A stretch of DNA of 64,000 bases, taken from NCBI GenBank assembly GCA_036925085.1, contig JAUPFP010000052.1:806001-870000 (forward strand), written 5' to 3'. Shown one piece after another: positions 11,955 through 23,126 of this stretch. Within the stretch, counting starts at the first letter, position 1. Every line of letters begins with the position of its first letter. This DNA is from Brachycybe producta. Its lineage: Eukaryota > Arthropoda > Diplopoda > Playtdesmida > Andrognathidae. The translations under genes and the position numbers were made by a program. The notes under the pieces are model-generated. The model searched no databases and was not told where the DNA came from. It saw only the letters and a program-made list of their open reading frames with translations.

Positions 11955-12162
11955 ACAGTCAATTAGAAAACGGGATGAACAGAAGTTGGCTCCACCCTTT
12001 TTAAGACGAATGGCAACTTCTAATTGGTTTGTTGTGTGGTTCGACGTTGAAAAGGGCGGAGCATGTGACGTCAACCACTACATAACCAACCAATTAGAAG
12101 TTGCCTGTCGTCATAAAAAGGGCTGAGCCAACTTCTGTTCATCCCGTTTACTAATTGCCTGT
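11955..12162. mobile_element. Family A foldback element
   Basis: Full length. It is flanked by ATTTGGAAT on the left and TTTGGAAT on the right, a decayed target duplication of 8 of 9 bases, depending on where the end is set. Confidence 0.9.
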
Positions 12163-12297
12163 TTTGGAATTGGATCCATCATGGCTGGTCTCTTTTGATT
12201 TAAACTAATCTGAAGGGTTCATTTTCATGCATATTAAGTTGATAACGGGTTATGACAAACAGCAGGACAAAGTACCCCTCTTTGAATACTTCTTCTT

Positions 12298-12504
12298 ACA
12301 GGCAATTAGAAATCGGGACGAACAGAAGTTGGCTCCGCCCTTTTTATGACGAATGGCAACTTCTAATTGGTTTATTGTGTGGTTCGAAGTTGAAAAGAGG
12401 CGGAGCATGCGACGTCAGACCACATAACCAACCAATTAGAAGTTGTCAGTCGTCATAAAAAGGGCGGAGCCAACTTATGTTCGTCCCGATTTCTACTTGA
12501 CTGT
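12298..12504. mobile_element. Family A foldback element with perfect 9-bp target duplication
   Basis: A 207-bp copy. The 9 bases CTTCTTCTT occur immediately before it (12,289-12,297) and immediately after it (12,505-12,513). This is one of the two clearest copies for setting the ends and the duplication length. The sequence at the site is simple, so chance identity is easier here than for the copy at 14.17 kb. Confidence 0.95.
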
Positions 12505-14169
12505 CTTCTTCTTTCACTGAAATTACATTACCCTGGGAAGGAGATTTAACCACCGAATCGCGAAGACCGAGAGGAGAAAACAAGTCGAACTCCATAAATC
12601 ATTTTTAAAAAAGGGCAAAGCAAAAACTAAGAGGTCAACGAAATGCACCCAATTAACACGGATCAAACAGGAGGCAATAGCCTCTAGGACAGGGTTTCTT
12701 AATCTGAGCACCACGAACACGTTGAGGGTTCAGACTCTCAAAAGAGTCCATTGGAACAAAAACAGGTTAAAAAACCAGCCTTTAGAACAAAATGGCGCCA
12801 TTGCCAATCATAATTACAAAAAAATACTCTGCAAGCAGCTGGTCGGCCTATGGCAGAGGGACCTTAAGTTCCAAGTGCTGCAAGATGCATTGTTACAAAG
12901 AAAATAACCTACATTGCAAATATAAAAAAAATATAAATGCAATGATGAAAATTTGAACCCACAAGGGGGGCCAAAAGGGGCCTTCTCAAACCGTTGTCGT
13001 GGGGTCAATAAGTCAGTGCCTACTCTGCCTATGACTCGAGTTACTTCCATGGCCAGTTTTCCGCCAAAGTACGGAGGCGGAAAACTTGGCCACTAGTGCA
13101 AGCTGCTACACCACATTGTGTCATCATGTGCTGCAAACCACATTGCCCATTTTAGAATTTGATGGGCCACAACTTTCCTACATCCTCAGGCTTATCATCA
13201 GCAATCCCTTCCACATATGATCCAATGGGTGGAGCCTTTTTTTTTCAATTTAACTTAACTCCAAAATCCAATTCCCTATTTTCCTTATTGTCTCCAGTTG
13301 TCCCTTCCAATCCCCCCTTTTTTTTACACCAACACCAAATAGAAATAATCATAAAAAAGGGTAGAAAAAGGAAATGACATTCCCGGAAAATTTCGACAGA
13401 TTCCAAATGATTGATAGATTTAATTTCAACCAAAGAAAAAGTCGTTTTTTCTTCTAATTGTTGGTCGCAGAAAAAAACTCATAAAAACGACCGAAAAGTG
13501 TTCGTTATTTCGATTTGGTTCCTCTTTTCCTTCCTTATTTAATTGGAACTTCCAAATCGAAATATTCTCACCAATAAGTGACAATTAGCTCCCATTTCTA
13601 CTAAACACTTCAGAGAGAGAAGAAAAAAACATCCTTTTTATTATATACTAGAATAACTTTTCACTTAAAACTCATGTATAAAAAAATACCCAATGATATA
13701 TAAAGAAATTTAATTAAAAACTTCTAAACAAGCTGTGACGTCACAAGAGTTAACTCCATCTTTATTGGATGTAATAAATGTGACGTTTTTCTCTCAACAA
13801 ATAGAATTTCGACCTGGTGGTGAAAAGTGAAAGGAAGTTTTATGGTGAAGGTGGTCCCCCCCACCTCCCCTCCTTCCTTAAAAAAAGGGCCATTTGGCGT
13901 CACATAAAAAAAGAAGGGAAAGGAAACAGCCAATTACGATGTGTTAGTTAAAGGCTTTTTTTTTTCTTCTCTCTTTCTCACTAAATAAGGACTGTGAAGT
14001 TAGGATCTTCTTTTGTGAAGCCTTTTTCAGTCATTCAAGAGTCCGAACTACGACACACTGGGGAGCCCTCACCGAGTCCAAACAACCTGATCGCAGTCAC
14101 TGATTATAACAACCACCCATAACCACACACTCTCTCTTTCTTTCCTTCTCTATCTCAACTGTCATTTCA
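12505..14169. other. No gene; short dispersed repeat at about 12,830-12,905
   Basis: A ~70-bp segment with GCTGGTCGGCCTATGGCAGA and AGTGCTGCAAG is repeated in reverse near 43,190-43,260 and, more diverged, near 18,100-18,175, so it is a dispersed repeat. It is not obviously coding. The remaining sequence shows no gene structure. A TGACGTCA octamer lies near 13,736. Confidence 0.45.
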
Positions 14170-14573
14170 ACAGGCAGTTAAAAATCGGAGAGAACTTCAG
14201 TTGGCTCCGCCCTTGTTATGACGAACGCAACTTCTAATTGGTTGGTTATGTAGTCTGACGTCACATGCTCTGCCCTTTTCAATGTCGAACCACACAACAA
14301 ACCAATTAGAAGTTGTCGTTCGTCATAAAAAGGGCGGAGCCAACTTCTGTTCATCCCGTTTTCTAATTGCCTGTTCTGTAGACAGCTTTAGAATTTCTTT
14401 GGCTCCGCCCTTTTTATGACGAACGCAACTTCTAATTGGTTGGTTATGTAGTCTGACGTCACATGCTCCGCCCTTTTCAATGTCGAACCACACAACAAAC
14501 CAATTAGAAGTTGCCAGTCGTCATAAAAAGGGGCGGAGTCAACTTGTGTTTGTCCCGATTTCTAACTACATGT
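14170..14573. mobile_element. Family A dimer inserted as one unit, perfect 9-bp target duplication
   Basis: Two family A copies in tandem (14,170-14,374 and about 14,385-14,573). The second lacks part of its left end. The whole pair is flanked by GTCATTTCA at 14,161-14,169 and 14,574-14,582. The duplication encloses the dimer and not either unit, so the dimer moved as one element. Confidence 0.93.
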
Positions 14574-14799
14574 GTCATTTCATACATAACTTTCATTCTT
14601 TTTCCTTTTTTTTTTTGAAGTAATCTTTCAAAAGTGCAGTGGAAACCGTTTAACACGAAATGGAAGAAGACCGGATAACCGGACTGAAAATATATTTTGT
14701 GCGAATCCGTTTTCACGTTTTCAAACCAGTTACCTAATATAATAATTTGGTTGAACCTTAGGACCATTTACTTTCCGAGACTGGCAACACGTAATGTGT

Positions 14800-14896
14800 A
14801 CAGGCAATTAGAAATCGGGATGAACATAAGTTGGCTCCGCCCTTTTTATAACGAACGGCATCTTCTAATTGGTTTGTTGTGTGGGTTCGACGTTTT
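14800..14896. mobile_element. Family A, left half only
   Basis: An intact left end (ACAGGCAATTAGAAATCGGG) runs to the central GGTTCGACGTT and then stops abruptly in AT-rich DNA. The right arm is deleted. Confidence 0.85.
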
Positions 14897-15020
14897 AAAT
14901 TATAAAATGTATTTTATCAAATAATATCTATTCATTCATTTTACTACTCTAGTTTTTAAGAAAAATTCAAATTCTTCTTAAAATTCCTTTCTGTGAAATA
15001 TCTTCGAGAAAAGAAAAAAA

Positions 15021-15480
15021 AAAAGTCCAACTTGGTGTTTTCCGACCACTTTCAGAAGAAAAAACCGTCCAATTTGACGTTTTCCCGACCACTTTCAGAA
15101 GAAAAAACCGTCCAATTTGACGTTTTCCCGACCACTTTCAGAAGAAAAAACCGTCCAATTTGACGTTTTCCCGACCACTTTCAGAAGAAAAAACCGTCCA
15201 ATTTGACGTTTTCCCGACCACTTTCAGAAGAAAAAACCGTCCAATTTGACGTTTTCCCGACCACTTTCAGAAGAAAAAACCGTCCAATTTGACGTTTTCC
15301 CGACCACTTTCAGAAGAAAAAAACGTCCAATTTGACGTTTTCCCGACCACTTTCAGAAGAAAAAAACGTCCAATTTGACGTTTTCCCGACCACTTTCAGA
15401 AGAAAAAACGTCCAATTTGACGTTTTCCCGACCACTTTCAGAAGAAAAAAACGTCCAACTTGACGTTTTCCGACCACTTT
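15021..15480. repeat. 43-bp minisatellite, about ten units
   Basis: The unit combines GTCCAATTTGACGTTTTCCC and GACCACTTTCAGAAGAAAA. Units differ mainly in the length of the A run. The minus-strand open frame at 15,353-15,550 reads only the repeat. Confidence 0.95.
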
Positions 15481-16746
15481 CAAAAATAAAAAAACTAAAT
15501 TTTATTTTAAAAGATTCATTCAATTGCGAAAATTCATCTAATCCATTCACTTAATACACTTCTAGTTTCTAAAAAGTTTTATAACTTAATTAGTTATAAA
15601 ACTTCTTTTGACTTTTTTACTTTCATCATAATAAGAAAAATCGACAATCGAAATCTGTGAAAGACATTTAGACGTTCAAGTTTACCTAAAATTACAAATA
15701 GATCAATTTGTGACTATCTTTTGTTTGCAAAAACAACCCTCCTACTCTCTTATCATTTTCCTTTCAAACCAAAGAAAAGATTTATTTTTTGGGGGGAGGT
15801 AGGGCAGAAACAGCGCCCTCTAACCTCTCTCCCTGAAGCTCCCTAAAAACTTGAACAAACAATAGAAAAAAAGACGCCGATTTTCTCAAAGACACAAGAT
15901 CCTTAAAGGGTAGAAGGGTCTTTTTTCTTTTTCTTTCATCTTGATCTTAATTAAGCGAATTGAAGAGATCAAGAAGAGAGAGAGAGAAAGAGGTTGGGAA
16001 TGAAAGGGGTGGAGAAGAGATGACCAATGTCCAGTAGGATGGACATCATTCAGAGAGGGGGGGGGAGGTTGGTGTGTGTATTGTATTTATATGTCTTACT
16101 TGCTCATCTCATCAAATGTAACCCAACTAATTATCAGAGAAAGAATAGGAGTTTGTGAAGAAGAAGAAAAAAAGAGACACAAAAAAAAGCCCTATCTAAA
16201 TGTCCCCCTTTTGGACATAAGATATTTTCTCTTTCTTTTCTTTAAGAAAAGGAACCACCAAAATAAAAAGAATGGATTGAAAAAATGAGACAAGTAGACA
16301 TGAAACACAAAAAGTGTGTATAGAAGGAGGAGGAGGAGGAGGAGGAGGGGCTGAGGATCTTGAAGAGAAAATCTGTTGGGACTAATTTCCGAACTAATGC
16401 ATTTAGGTGTATTTTCTTCCTTTTCTTCTTTTTGCTTGATTTTCTCTCTCATATCTTATTCTTCTTATTATTCTCTTCGTAGTTGTTGTTGTTGTTATTG
16501 TTATCTACACAAAAACCCCTTTTTTCAGGTGGTTCGTTACTGAAGCTTAGTTACTTCAAGGTCCTTAATGCCCTTCCGATTATTCCATTCAATCATACTT
16601 TTTCATTCCAAATAGTCCAGTAGTTTTCTTCCATATAGTTTCATACTCGGGCTTTGGCCCTTGTTGACTTAAAAGAGGTACGGAGCTCCTGCTCCTGTCA
16701 ACCGAGGATTGAGAGAGCACTCGTGTGCGGATCCGACGAGCATTTA
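15481..16746. other. No gene; GGA microsatellite at about 16,326-16,349
   Basis: Includes an (AGG)n run near 16,326-16,349 and GA-rich and G-rich tracts near 15,980-16,070. There is a CCCTCTAAC segment near 15,818 that is a partial CTCF-like match in reverse. No coding signal was seen. Confidence 0.45.
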
Positions 16747-17496
16747 ACAGTCAAATTAGAAATCGGGACAAACAGAAGTTGGCTCCACCCTTTTTATAAC
16801 GAATGGCAACTTCTAATTGGTTTATTGTGTGGTTCGACGTTGAAAAGGGCGGAGTATGTGACGTCAGACTACATAACCAACCAATTAGAAATTGCCGGTC
16901 GTCATAAAAAGGACGGAGCCAACTTCTGTTCGTCCCGATTTTCTAATTGCCTGTCTTGTGGGCAGAGAATGCCTGCGAAAAAACAGTTAGAAATAGGCCA
17001 AAACTTCAGTTGGCTCCGCCCTTTTTATGACGACTGGCAACTTTTAATTGGCTGGTTATGAAGTCTGACGTTGAAAAGGGAAGAGCATGTGACGTCAGAC
17101 TTCATAACCAACCAATTAAAAGTTGCCGGTCGTCATAAAAAGGGCGGAGCCAACTTCTGTTCGTCCCGACTTCTAATTGCCTGTCTTGTGGGCAGAGAAT
17201 GCCTGTGAAAAAACAGACAGTTAGAATTAGGCCAAAACTTCAGTTGGCTCCGCCCTTTTTATGACGACTGACAACTTTTAATTGGCTGATTATGAAGTCA
17301 GACGTCACATGCTCCGCCATTTTCAATGTCGAACCAATTAGAAGTTGCCGGTCGTCATAAAAAGGACGGAGCCAACTGAAGTTTTGGCCTATTTCTAACT
17401 GTTTTTTCACAGGCATTCTCTGCCCACAAGACAGGCAATTAGAAATCGGGACGAACAGAAGCCACCCGAAGTTTTGACCTATTTTTAACTGCCTGT
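16747..17496. mobile_element. Cluster of rearranged family A elements
   Basis: Copies lie at 16,747-16,954, 16,983-17,184 and about 17,213-17,404. The spacer with CTTGTGGGCAGAGAATGCCT follows the first and second copies, and its reverse complement follows the third (about 17,405-17,432), along with the start of another family A end. A partial end closes the cluster near 17,496. The arrangement is an inverted duplication that includes the spacers. Confidence 0.85.
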
Positions 17497-18250
17497 GTGA
17501 AAAATAACCTTATTTACAGACTGTTTATTTGTAAGTGTCGTTATGGATGTGACAGACATGTGAGATAAAACATTCTAATGGCGTCCTTATGATGTGTACT
17601 TTGATGCTTACGATCTATATTTCACTATTACTGAAATTATATTAAGATATTTTCTTCTTCTTTTTAGATGGAAGAAGAAGAAGATATTATAAATAATTTC
17701 TTTATTCTCTCATGAGACCTACAATGAATAAGAAATATAAAAAAGCGCTTTTTACTGATCGTAATTTAAACCGTTTCAGTAAAACGAGTAGAAAAAACCT
17801 TCAGGAATCGATTCTCTTCTTCTTTAGGAAATGAAAATGAAAACCAGGTCTTTTGAGATCTTAAAAGATTTACAAAAAGTCAGATCAGATCGGAAGTTGA
17901 ATCATGCAAAAGATAAGACAGATAAATTGAATTTAAGTCTTAATGATTCGGTCTTAAGTGTCTTAAAGAGTAATGTTGGCCACCAGATGGCACCACCTGA
18001 AAAATGATTTGCATATATACAACGGATTCTCGTAAACGTTTCGGGTGCGTTTGAAAATACGCATCCTTGTAGTACTGGTGTTTGAATTTTTTTGTAAATT
18101 AATCTGCAAGCAGCTCAGATTGAGGGCCTGTCGCAGTGGGACCATTTAGTCCAAAAGCAGCACATAGAAATGCATTGTCAAAATAAACATTCCCTGTAAT
18201 ACCAACCTCTTCTAGTTTCCAACAACCTTTTGAATTTTCTTCACTGAAGT
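17497..18250. other. No gene; CTCF-like site at 17,980-17,993
   Basis: CCACCAGATGGCAC at 17,980-17,993 fully fits the CTCF core consensus. A diverged copy of the short repeat of 12.83 kb lies near 18,100-18,175. No coding signal was seen. Confidence 0.45.
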
Positions 18251-18457
18251 ACAGGCAGTTAGAAATAGGTCAGAACTTCAGTTGGCTCCGCCCTTGTTAT
18301 GACGACTGGCAACTTCTAATTGGTTGGTTATGTGAGTCCGATGTCACATGCTCCGCCCTTTTCAACGTCAGACTACATAACCAGCCAATTAGAAGTTACC
18401 AGTCGTCATAAAAAGGGCGGAGCCAACTGAAGTTCTCTCCTATTTCGAACTGCCTGT
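18251..18457. mobile_element. Family A foldback element (CAGTTAG subtype)
   Basis: The end is ACAGGCAGTTAGAAATAGG, a subtype with CAGTTAG in place of CAATTAG. The flanks ACTGAAGT and ACCGAAGT are a one-mismatch target duplication. Confidence 0.9.
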
Positions 18458-19239
18458 ACCGAAGTTGGTTTTTCATAAGAAAAAACGACGAGTGAAGAGA
18501 AGCGACCCCCTTAAACCCGTTTTTGTATGTCAAACAATTAATCTAATGTTGTAGGAAGGGCAAACCCATTTGTTTTTTCTAGTCTTGTCTCGTTTTTTTT
18601 TTCTCTTCTACAAAATAAGGGGGTTCAATAGAAGAAGAAACCCCTTTTTTTATCTAAAAAGAGAAAAATCAACAACATCTTGAATTATTCATAATAACGT
18701 TTTTTTTCTATATGTAAATAACTAGGAGGGTAAAACTTAGAATAATAATGATAATGGGGTCCAATTTTTCATTTCTCTCTCTCTCTCCAAAAAAATGTAG
18801 TCAATTTAACCTCCAAATCCCCTCAAACCAACCCCCAAATCCCCCTCAAACCAACCCCCTCAAAATCTCTTAGTAAAAAAATAATCATTTCTTATTTTTT
18901 AATACATATTTTAGCTATTAAAGAAATGTATTATTATTATTTTGTGTCAGCTGTTTCTCTATTTTACTCTCAAACTTTAAAAAAAACTTTCATTTTCTAA
19001 CATTTTTAATAATAAAACATCCATTATTTAACAGGCGAATTTTTCACCCATTTTCATATTAAACCCCTTAAAAAACAACTGCTACCCTCGCTCCCTCTCT
19101 CTATATATATTCACACCTCAAGTGTTTTGCTTCCATTCAGGCTCAAATTCAAGAAAGAAAAAAAAACCTGAGGCCTCATTTTACATAAAATTGTGACAAT
19201 CATAAATCATAACCTGCTTAAGTAAACCCGTCGTGCAAC
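18458..19239. other. No gene seen
   Basis: AT-rich with a CT run near 18,775 and repeated CCCCAAATCCCCCTC-like blocks near 18,815-18,870. No coding signal was seen. Confidence 0.45.
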
Positions 19240-19249
19240 TTGCACGAAA

Positions 19250-19680
19250 CGAACTATTACTCTTCTAGTTTGATCAGTCACTTTCTTTCCTCTTCTAGTC
19301 TCATCAGCCACTTTCTTTCCTCTTCTAGTCTCATCAGTAACTTTCACTCTTCTAGTCTCATCAAACACTTTACTCTTCTAGTCTCATCAGCCACTTTCTT
19401 TCCTCTTCTAGTCTCATCAGCCACTTTCTTTCCTCTTCTAGTCTCATCAGACACTTTTACTCTTCTAGTCTAATCAGACACTTTTACTCTTCTAGTCTAA
19501 TCAGACACTTTTACTCTTCTAGTCTAATCAGACACTTTTACTCTTCTAGTCTAATCAGACACTTTTACTCTTCTAGTCTAATCAGACACTTTTACTCTTC
19601 TAGTCTAATCAGACACTTTTACTCTTCTAGTCTAATCAGACACTTTACTCTTCTAGTCAGATCAGTAACTTTCTTTTCTA
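19250..19680. repeat. 28-bp minisatellite
   Basis: The right two thirds is a homogeneous array with core TCTAGTCTAATCAGACACTT. The left third is a mixture of variant units containing CATCAGCCACTTTCTTTCC. The gradient from variable to uniform suggests expansion toward the right end. Confidence 0.93.
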
Positions 19681-21210
19681 GTTTAATTTTAATCTGAATC
19701 TTCTGAACAGGGTTCAAAGTTGAAGTTCAAGTGTTAAATTTAATTTTGACCTTAACCTTGAATTCTCCTCCATCTTGAATTTGAAACTTAGCATTACTGT
19801 TATCAGTGATTGCCTTCTTCGAGGGGCTTTTCTTATTTCTTCATAAAATCAAAGTTTTGAAAAAAAGGTCATTTTGAAAAATGTTTAGCTAAATGATTTG
19901 CTATTCTAGTTTCTAATAAACTTTGAAATTTTGTAATTTATTTTTAAACCATATTAGTTTCATTTTGTAAGATTGGTATTCATTAAAGAAATGAACTTTC
20001 AAAATGAAAAATCTGATATTTAATTTGTTGGCAAACATTCTTGCGAAGAAGGAGAAGAAAAGGTCAAATGCAAAAGGTCAAATTCCTACAATGGTCACTT
20101 AATGAAAAAAGTTATAAAATGTGGAATAGAAATTAAAAAAAAAGTCAAAACCACTGAAGACACCCATTTTCCAAAATGGCCCTTTTTTCTCTAGGTGCAT
20201 TTGAAGACACTCATTTTCCAAAATGGCCCTTTTTTCTGTAGGTGCATTTGAAGACACCCATTTTGCTACTATAACAATGTTTTTGTTTATTTCTTCAGTG
20301 TAAAGCCGCCATAAGCGTTGCTAATTAATAGAAGCTAGACAAGAAACTCCTACGGATACAACAAATCCGTGATGTTTTCAAATGCACCCAGTGTCTGTTT
20401 TTCCGTACTTTTTTTTTGGGGGGGGGGGGGGGGAAACTTGACCACACCACTGACCGCCGCTTGAAAATTGGTAGAATCTTTCGTTTTTTTTGGACCAAAG
20501 CCCAAAAGAATAAATAAGCTTATAAAATGTGAATGGTCAAGCGGCTATTTTCATAGTTCAAACTGAAAAGAGAAAAACTAGCTCAAAATAAAATTGGCAA
20601 GTGGACACTCTTTCTTTCTATCCATAAAAAACGTCCAATTTTCAATTGGTCATTTCATTTTTTTTTTCTCTCTCTTTTTTTGGACACATTTTTTCATCAT
20701 TTTATTCGATTTTGATAAAAAAAAATGTCGGCCATTTTTTTAAAAAAAAAAGTTCCGACAATTCAAAACGTTGAAAATAGTTTTTTCTAGTTTTTATTAG
20801 AAATTCTTTCCTTTAATGTTCTCTCCCTTTTCTATTCGTAATGTTTGTTCACGCGTTCAAATTTTAGTGGTCCATCAAAATATGAGGAGACGACGCCGCC
20901 GCCATAACTTTTCTTCTCATCAAACTTGAAGACATTTCAAAAAGTAATATGGCCGCCATTTTATGGGTTTTTTTCTACTATTTTCATCCACCAATCAATC
21001 AATCAGTCACTCAAAAGAATGAGGTTCAGATCCCTTTCTATTTAAAGTGACAAATGTTTCAACAAAAAAAACGCCAACAGTTGGTTTCTGAAAGCATTTC
21101 TAGGATTCAGCGCTACCCTTCTAGTTTCTAACACTTTCAATCTCTACTTAAGTTTGTATTGTTTTTCAGAAGAGCAAAAATTAAGAGAAACTAGACAGTT
21201 TTAAAAAAGC
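19681..21210. other. No gene; two 50-bp repeats and a 16-G run
   Basis: Two direct repeats of about 50 bp with CATTTTCCAAAATGGCCC lie at about 20,163-20,262. A fragment of the 8.3-8.9 kb repeat family follows. A run of 16 G lies at 20,418-20,433. Family F end fragments (CTACCCTTCTAGTTTCTAA) are seen near 21,114-21,132. No coding signal was seen. Confidence 0.5.
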
Positions 21211-21416
21211 ACAGGCAGTTAGAAATCGGGACAAACAGAAGTTGGCTCCGCCCTTGTTATGACGACCAGTAACTTATAATTGGCTGGTTATGTAGTCAGA
21301 CGTCACATGCTCCGCCCTTTTCAACGTCGAACCACATAACCAACCAATTAGAAGTTGCCAGTCGTCATAAGAAGGGCGGAGTCAACTGAAGTTCTAACCG
21401 ATTTCTAACTGCCTGT
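21211..21416. mobile_element. Family A foldback element (CAGTTAG subtype)
   Basis: Full length. The flanks TAAAAAAGC and TAAAAAAAGC are a target duplication that differs by one A in a homopolymer. Confidence 0.9.
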
Positions 21417-21429
21417 TAAAAAAAGCTGG

Positions 21430-21740
21430 ATCATTTGTGCGTTTAGCATTAGATGGCGCCACTAGCCCTCCTCCCATAAAAATGTACTAACTTCCTTTTT
21501 TTTGCACGTGGCAAACTTAATTGCGTCATCGCTATTTCTTCTACACGTGCTCTCTCTCTCTCTTCACTTAATATTGTGTTCTCAGGCGTAAGTTTGTCCA
21601 CGTGCTGCTAATTAGGGTTGTTTTGGACGCGCTTTTAGAGGCTAAAAGGGTGCATTCGATTTCAACTAATTGTGGAGTTTGGCCACCTATGGAGGTTGTA
21701 GGCGCCATCTACCTTGCATTTACACAAGGATTTTTTCTAT
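21430..21740 (+). mobile_element. Family C element
   Basis: Begins near ATCATTTGTGCGTTTAGC, then TTAGATGGCGCCACTAGCC. It ends after GGCGCCATCTACC and TTTACACAAG. The terminal TAGATGGCGCC / GGCGCCATCTA blocks are inverted repeats. CACGTG boxes occur inside. The orientation is arbitrary and is taken from the GAGGCTAAAAGGGTGCATTC block. Confidence 0.8.
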
Positions 21741-21810
21741 GAAGCCATCTCTTGAATTAGAAAACATTGGTGTGTTGGCATTATGCAAAATGACTGAGGG
21801 GTATTTTTTT

Positions 21811-22019
21811 ACAGGCAGTTAGAAATCGGAGAGAACTTCAGTTGGCTCCGCCCTTTTTTATGACGACTGGCAACTTCTCATTGGTTGGTTATGTAGTCTG
21901 ATGTCACATGCTCCGCCCTTTTCAACGTCGAACCACACAACAAACCAATTAGAAGTTGCCGGTCGTCATAAAAAAGGGGCGGAGCCAACTGAAGTTCTCT
22001 CCGATTTCTAACTGCCTGT
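21811..22019. mobile_element. Family A foldback element (CAGTTAG subtype)
   Basis: Full length with both ends intact. It shares GAACTTCAGTTGGCTCCGCC with the 18.25 kb copy. The flanks are T-rich and only loosely alike, so no target duplication is claimed. Confidence 0.9.
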
Positions 22020-22202
22020 GTGTTTTTCCCTTTCCCATTCTAGTTTTTATATTATGTTATTACAATATAAAGTAACATAATATAAAAGTGAGAGAAAAAA
22101 ATTCCTTTTTTTTATGCACATTTCGTGGGTTTTTTCTTATATATTTCATTTTATTTCTTTTCTTCAAATAATATAAGCTTCTTCAGCTTAAATAAGGGAA
22201 GA

Positions 22203-22233
<31 letters not shown>

Positions 22234-22678
22234 CTCTCTGATGGAATTTTTTTTTCTATGAATGAAACCGAAAAAAAAAGACCATTCTATCTTCTATATT
22301 ATAAGCAGAAATGATCCTTCTTCAGACACAGAAAAATGAAGAGAAAAAAAAATATATATAAATCTGTCACATTCTGAAAATTCTCATAACACCAAAACAA
22401 GAAGAAGAAAAAATAAATAACTTCAAAAACCTCAAAATCTCAAGACTTTATTTAGAAATTTACCCCAAAAAAACCTCAAAAAAAGGTTAATCAACTTTTT
22501 ATATGATGTGATTTTTTTTCTATACTTACAGCGCCACCTACTGAGTATTTCAGTCATAATCTGATCCTGTACAGCAAAATAAATCACCTAACTGCTTTCT
22601 TCCTATGGAGGAGCATTTCGTGCTAAAACTGAGTATGGCCACCAGATGGCGCAATCAACATGAAAACACTTAAAATCT
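22020..22678. other. No gene; hairpin at ~22,046-22,085, TC tract, CTCF-like site
   Basis: TTATATTATGTTA and its reciprocal TAACATAATATAA form a hairpin near 22,046-22,085. A TC microsatellite lies at about 22,205-22,240. CCACCAGATGGCGC at 22,639-22,652 fully fits the CTCF core, and the reverse strand near 22,540-22,555 gives a 13 of 14 match. Confidence 0.5.
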
Positions 22679-22818
22679 TGTTTTACTCTTCTACTTTCTA
22701 TTATACTTTTACTCTTCTACTTTCTATTATACTTTTACTCTTCTACTTTCTATTATACTTTTACTCTTCTACTTTCTATTATACTTTTACTCTTCTACTT
22801 TCTATTATACTTTTAAAT
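22679..22818. repeat. 26-bp minisatellite, five units
   Basis: The unit core is TTTTACTCTTCTACTTTCTA followed by TTATAC. It starts only about 25 bp from the CTCF-like site at 22,639. Confidence 0.95.
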
Positions 22819-22919
22819 TTCTTTTTAAGTCAAACTCTGCGTTCCTATCTTTCATTAAAGTGCTGTATACATGTTTTCAAAATGGCGTCTAAAAGCAAGT
22901 CCACATACAATGTTTTCCC

Positions 22920-23126
22920 ACAGGCAATTAGAAATCGGGACGAGCAGAAGTTGGCTCCGCCCTTTTTATGACGACTGGCAACTTTTAATTGGTTGGTTAT
23001 GTAGTCAGACGTCACATGCTCCGCCCTTTTCAACGTCAAACCACACAATAAACCAATTAGAAGTTCCCGGTCGTCATAAAAAGGGGCGGAGTTCACTTGT
23101 GTTTATCCCGATTTCTAAATGACTGT
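22920..23126. mobile_element. Family A foldback element
   Basis: Full length. The right end is degenerate (AAATGACTGT). The open frames on both strands that cross it are translations of its arms. Confidence 0.9.

Noticed and set aside
16840..16850. GGTTCGAC in family A as a tRNA B-box, hinting at a tRNA-derived SINE
   Set aside because: There is no A-box at the right distance, no tRNA fold and no poly-A tail. The elements have inverted ends and target duplications of DNA-transposon type.
16654..17061. 135-codon open frame with LHPFYNEWQLLIGLLCG-type blocks
   Set aside because: The same peptide blocks recur at every family A copy (for example 12.3, 22.9, 33.8 and 37.8 kb), on either strand. 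They are the translation of the element arms.
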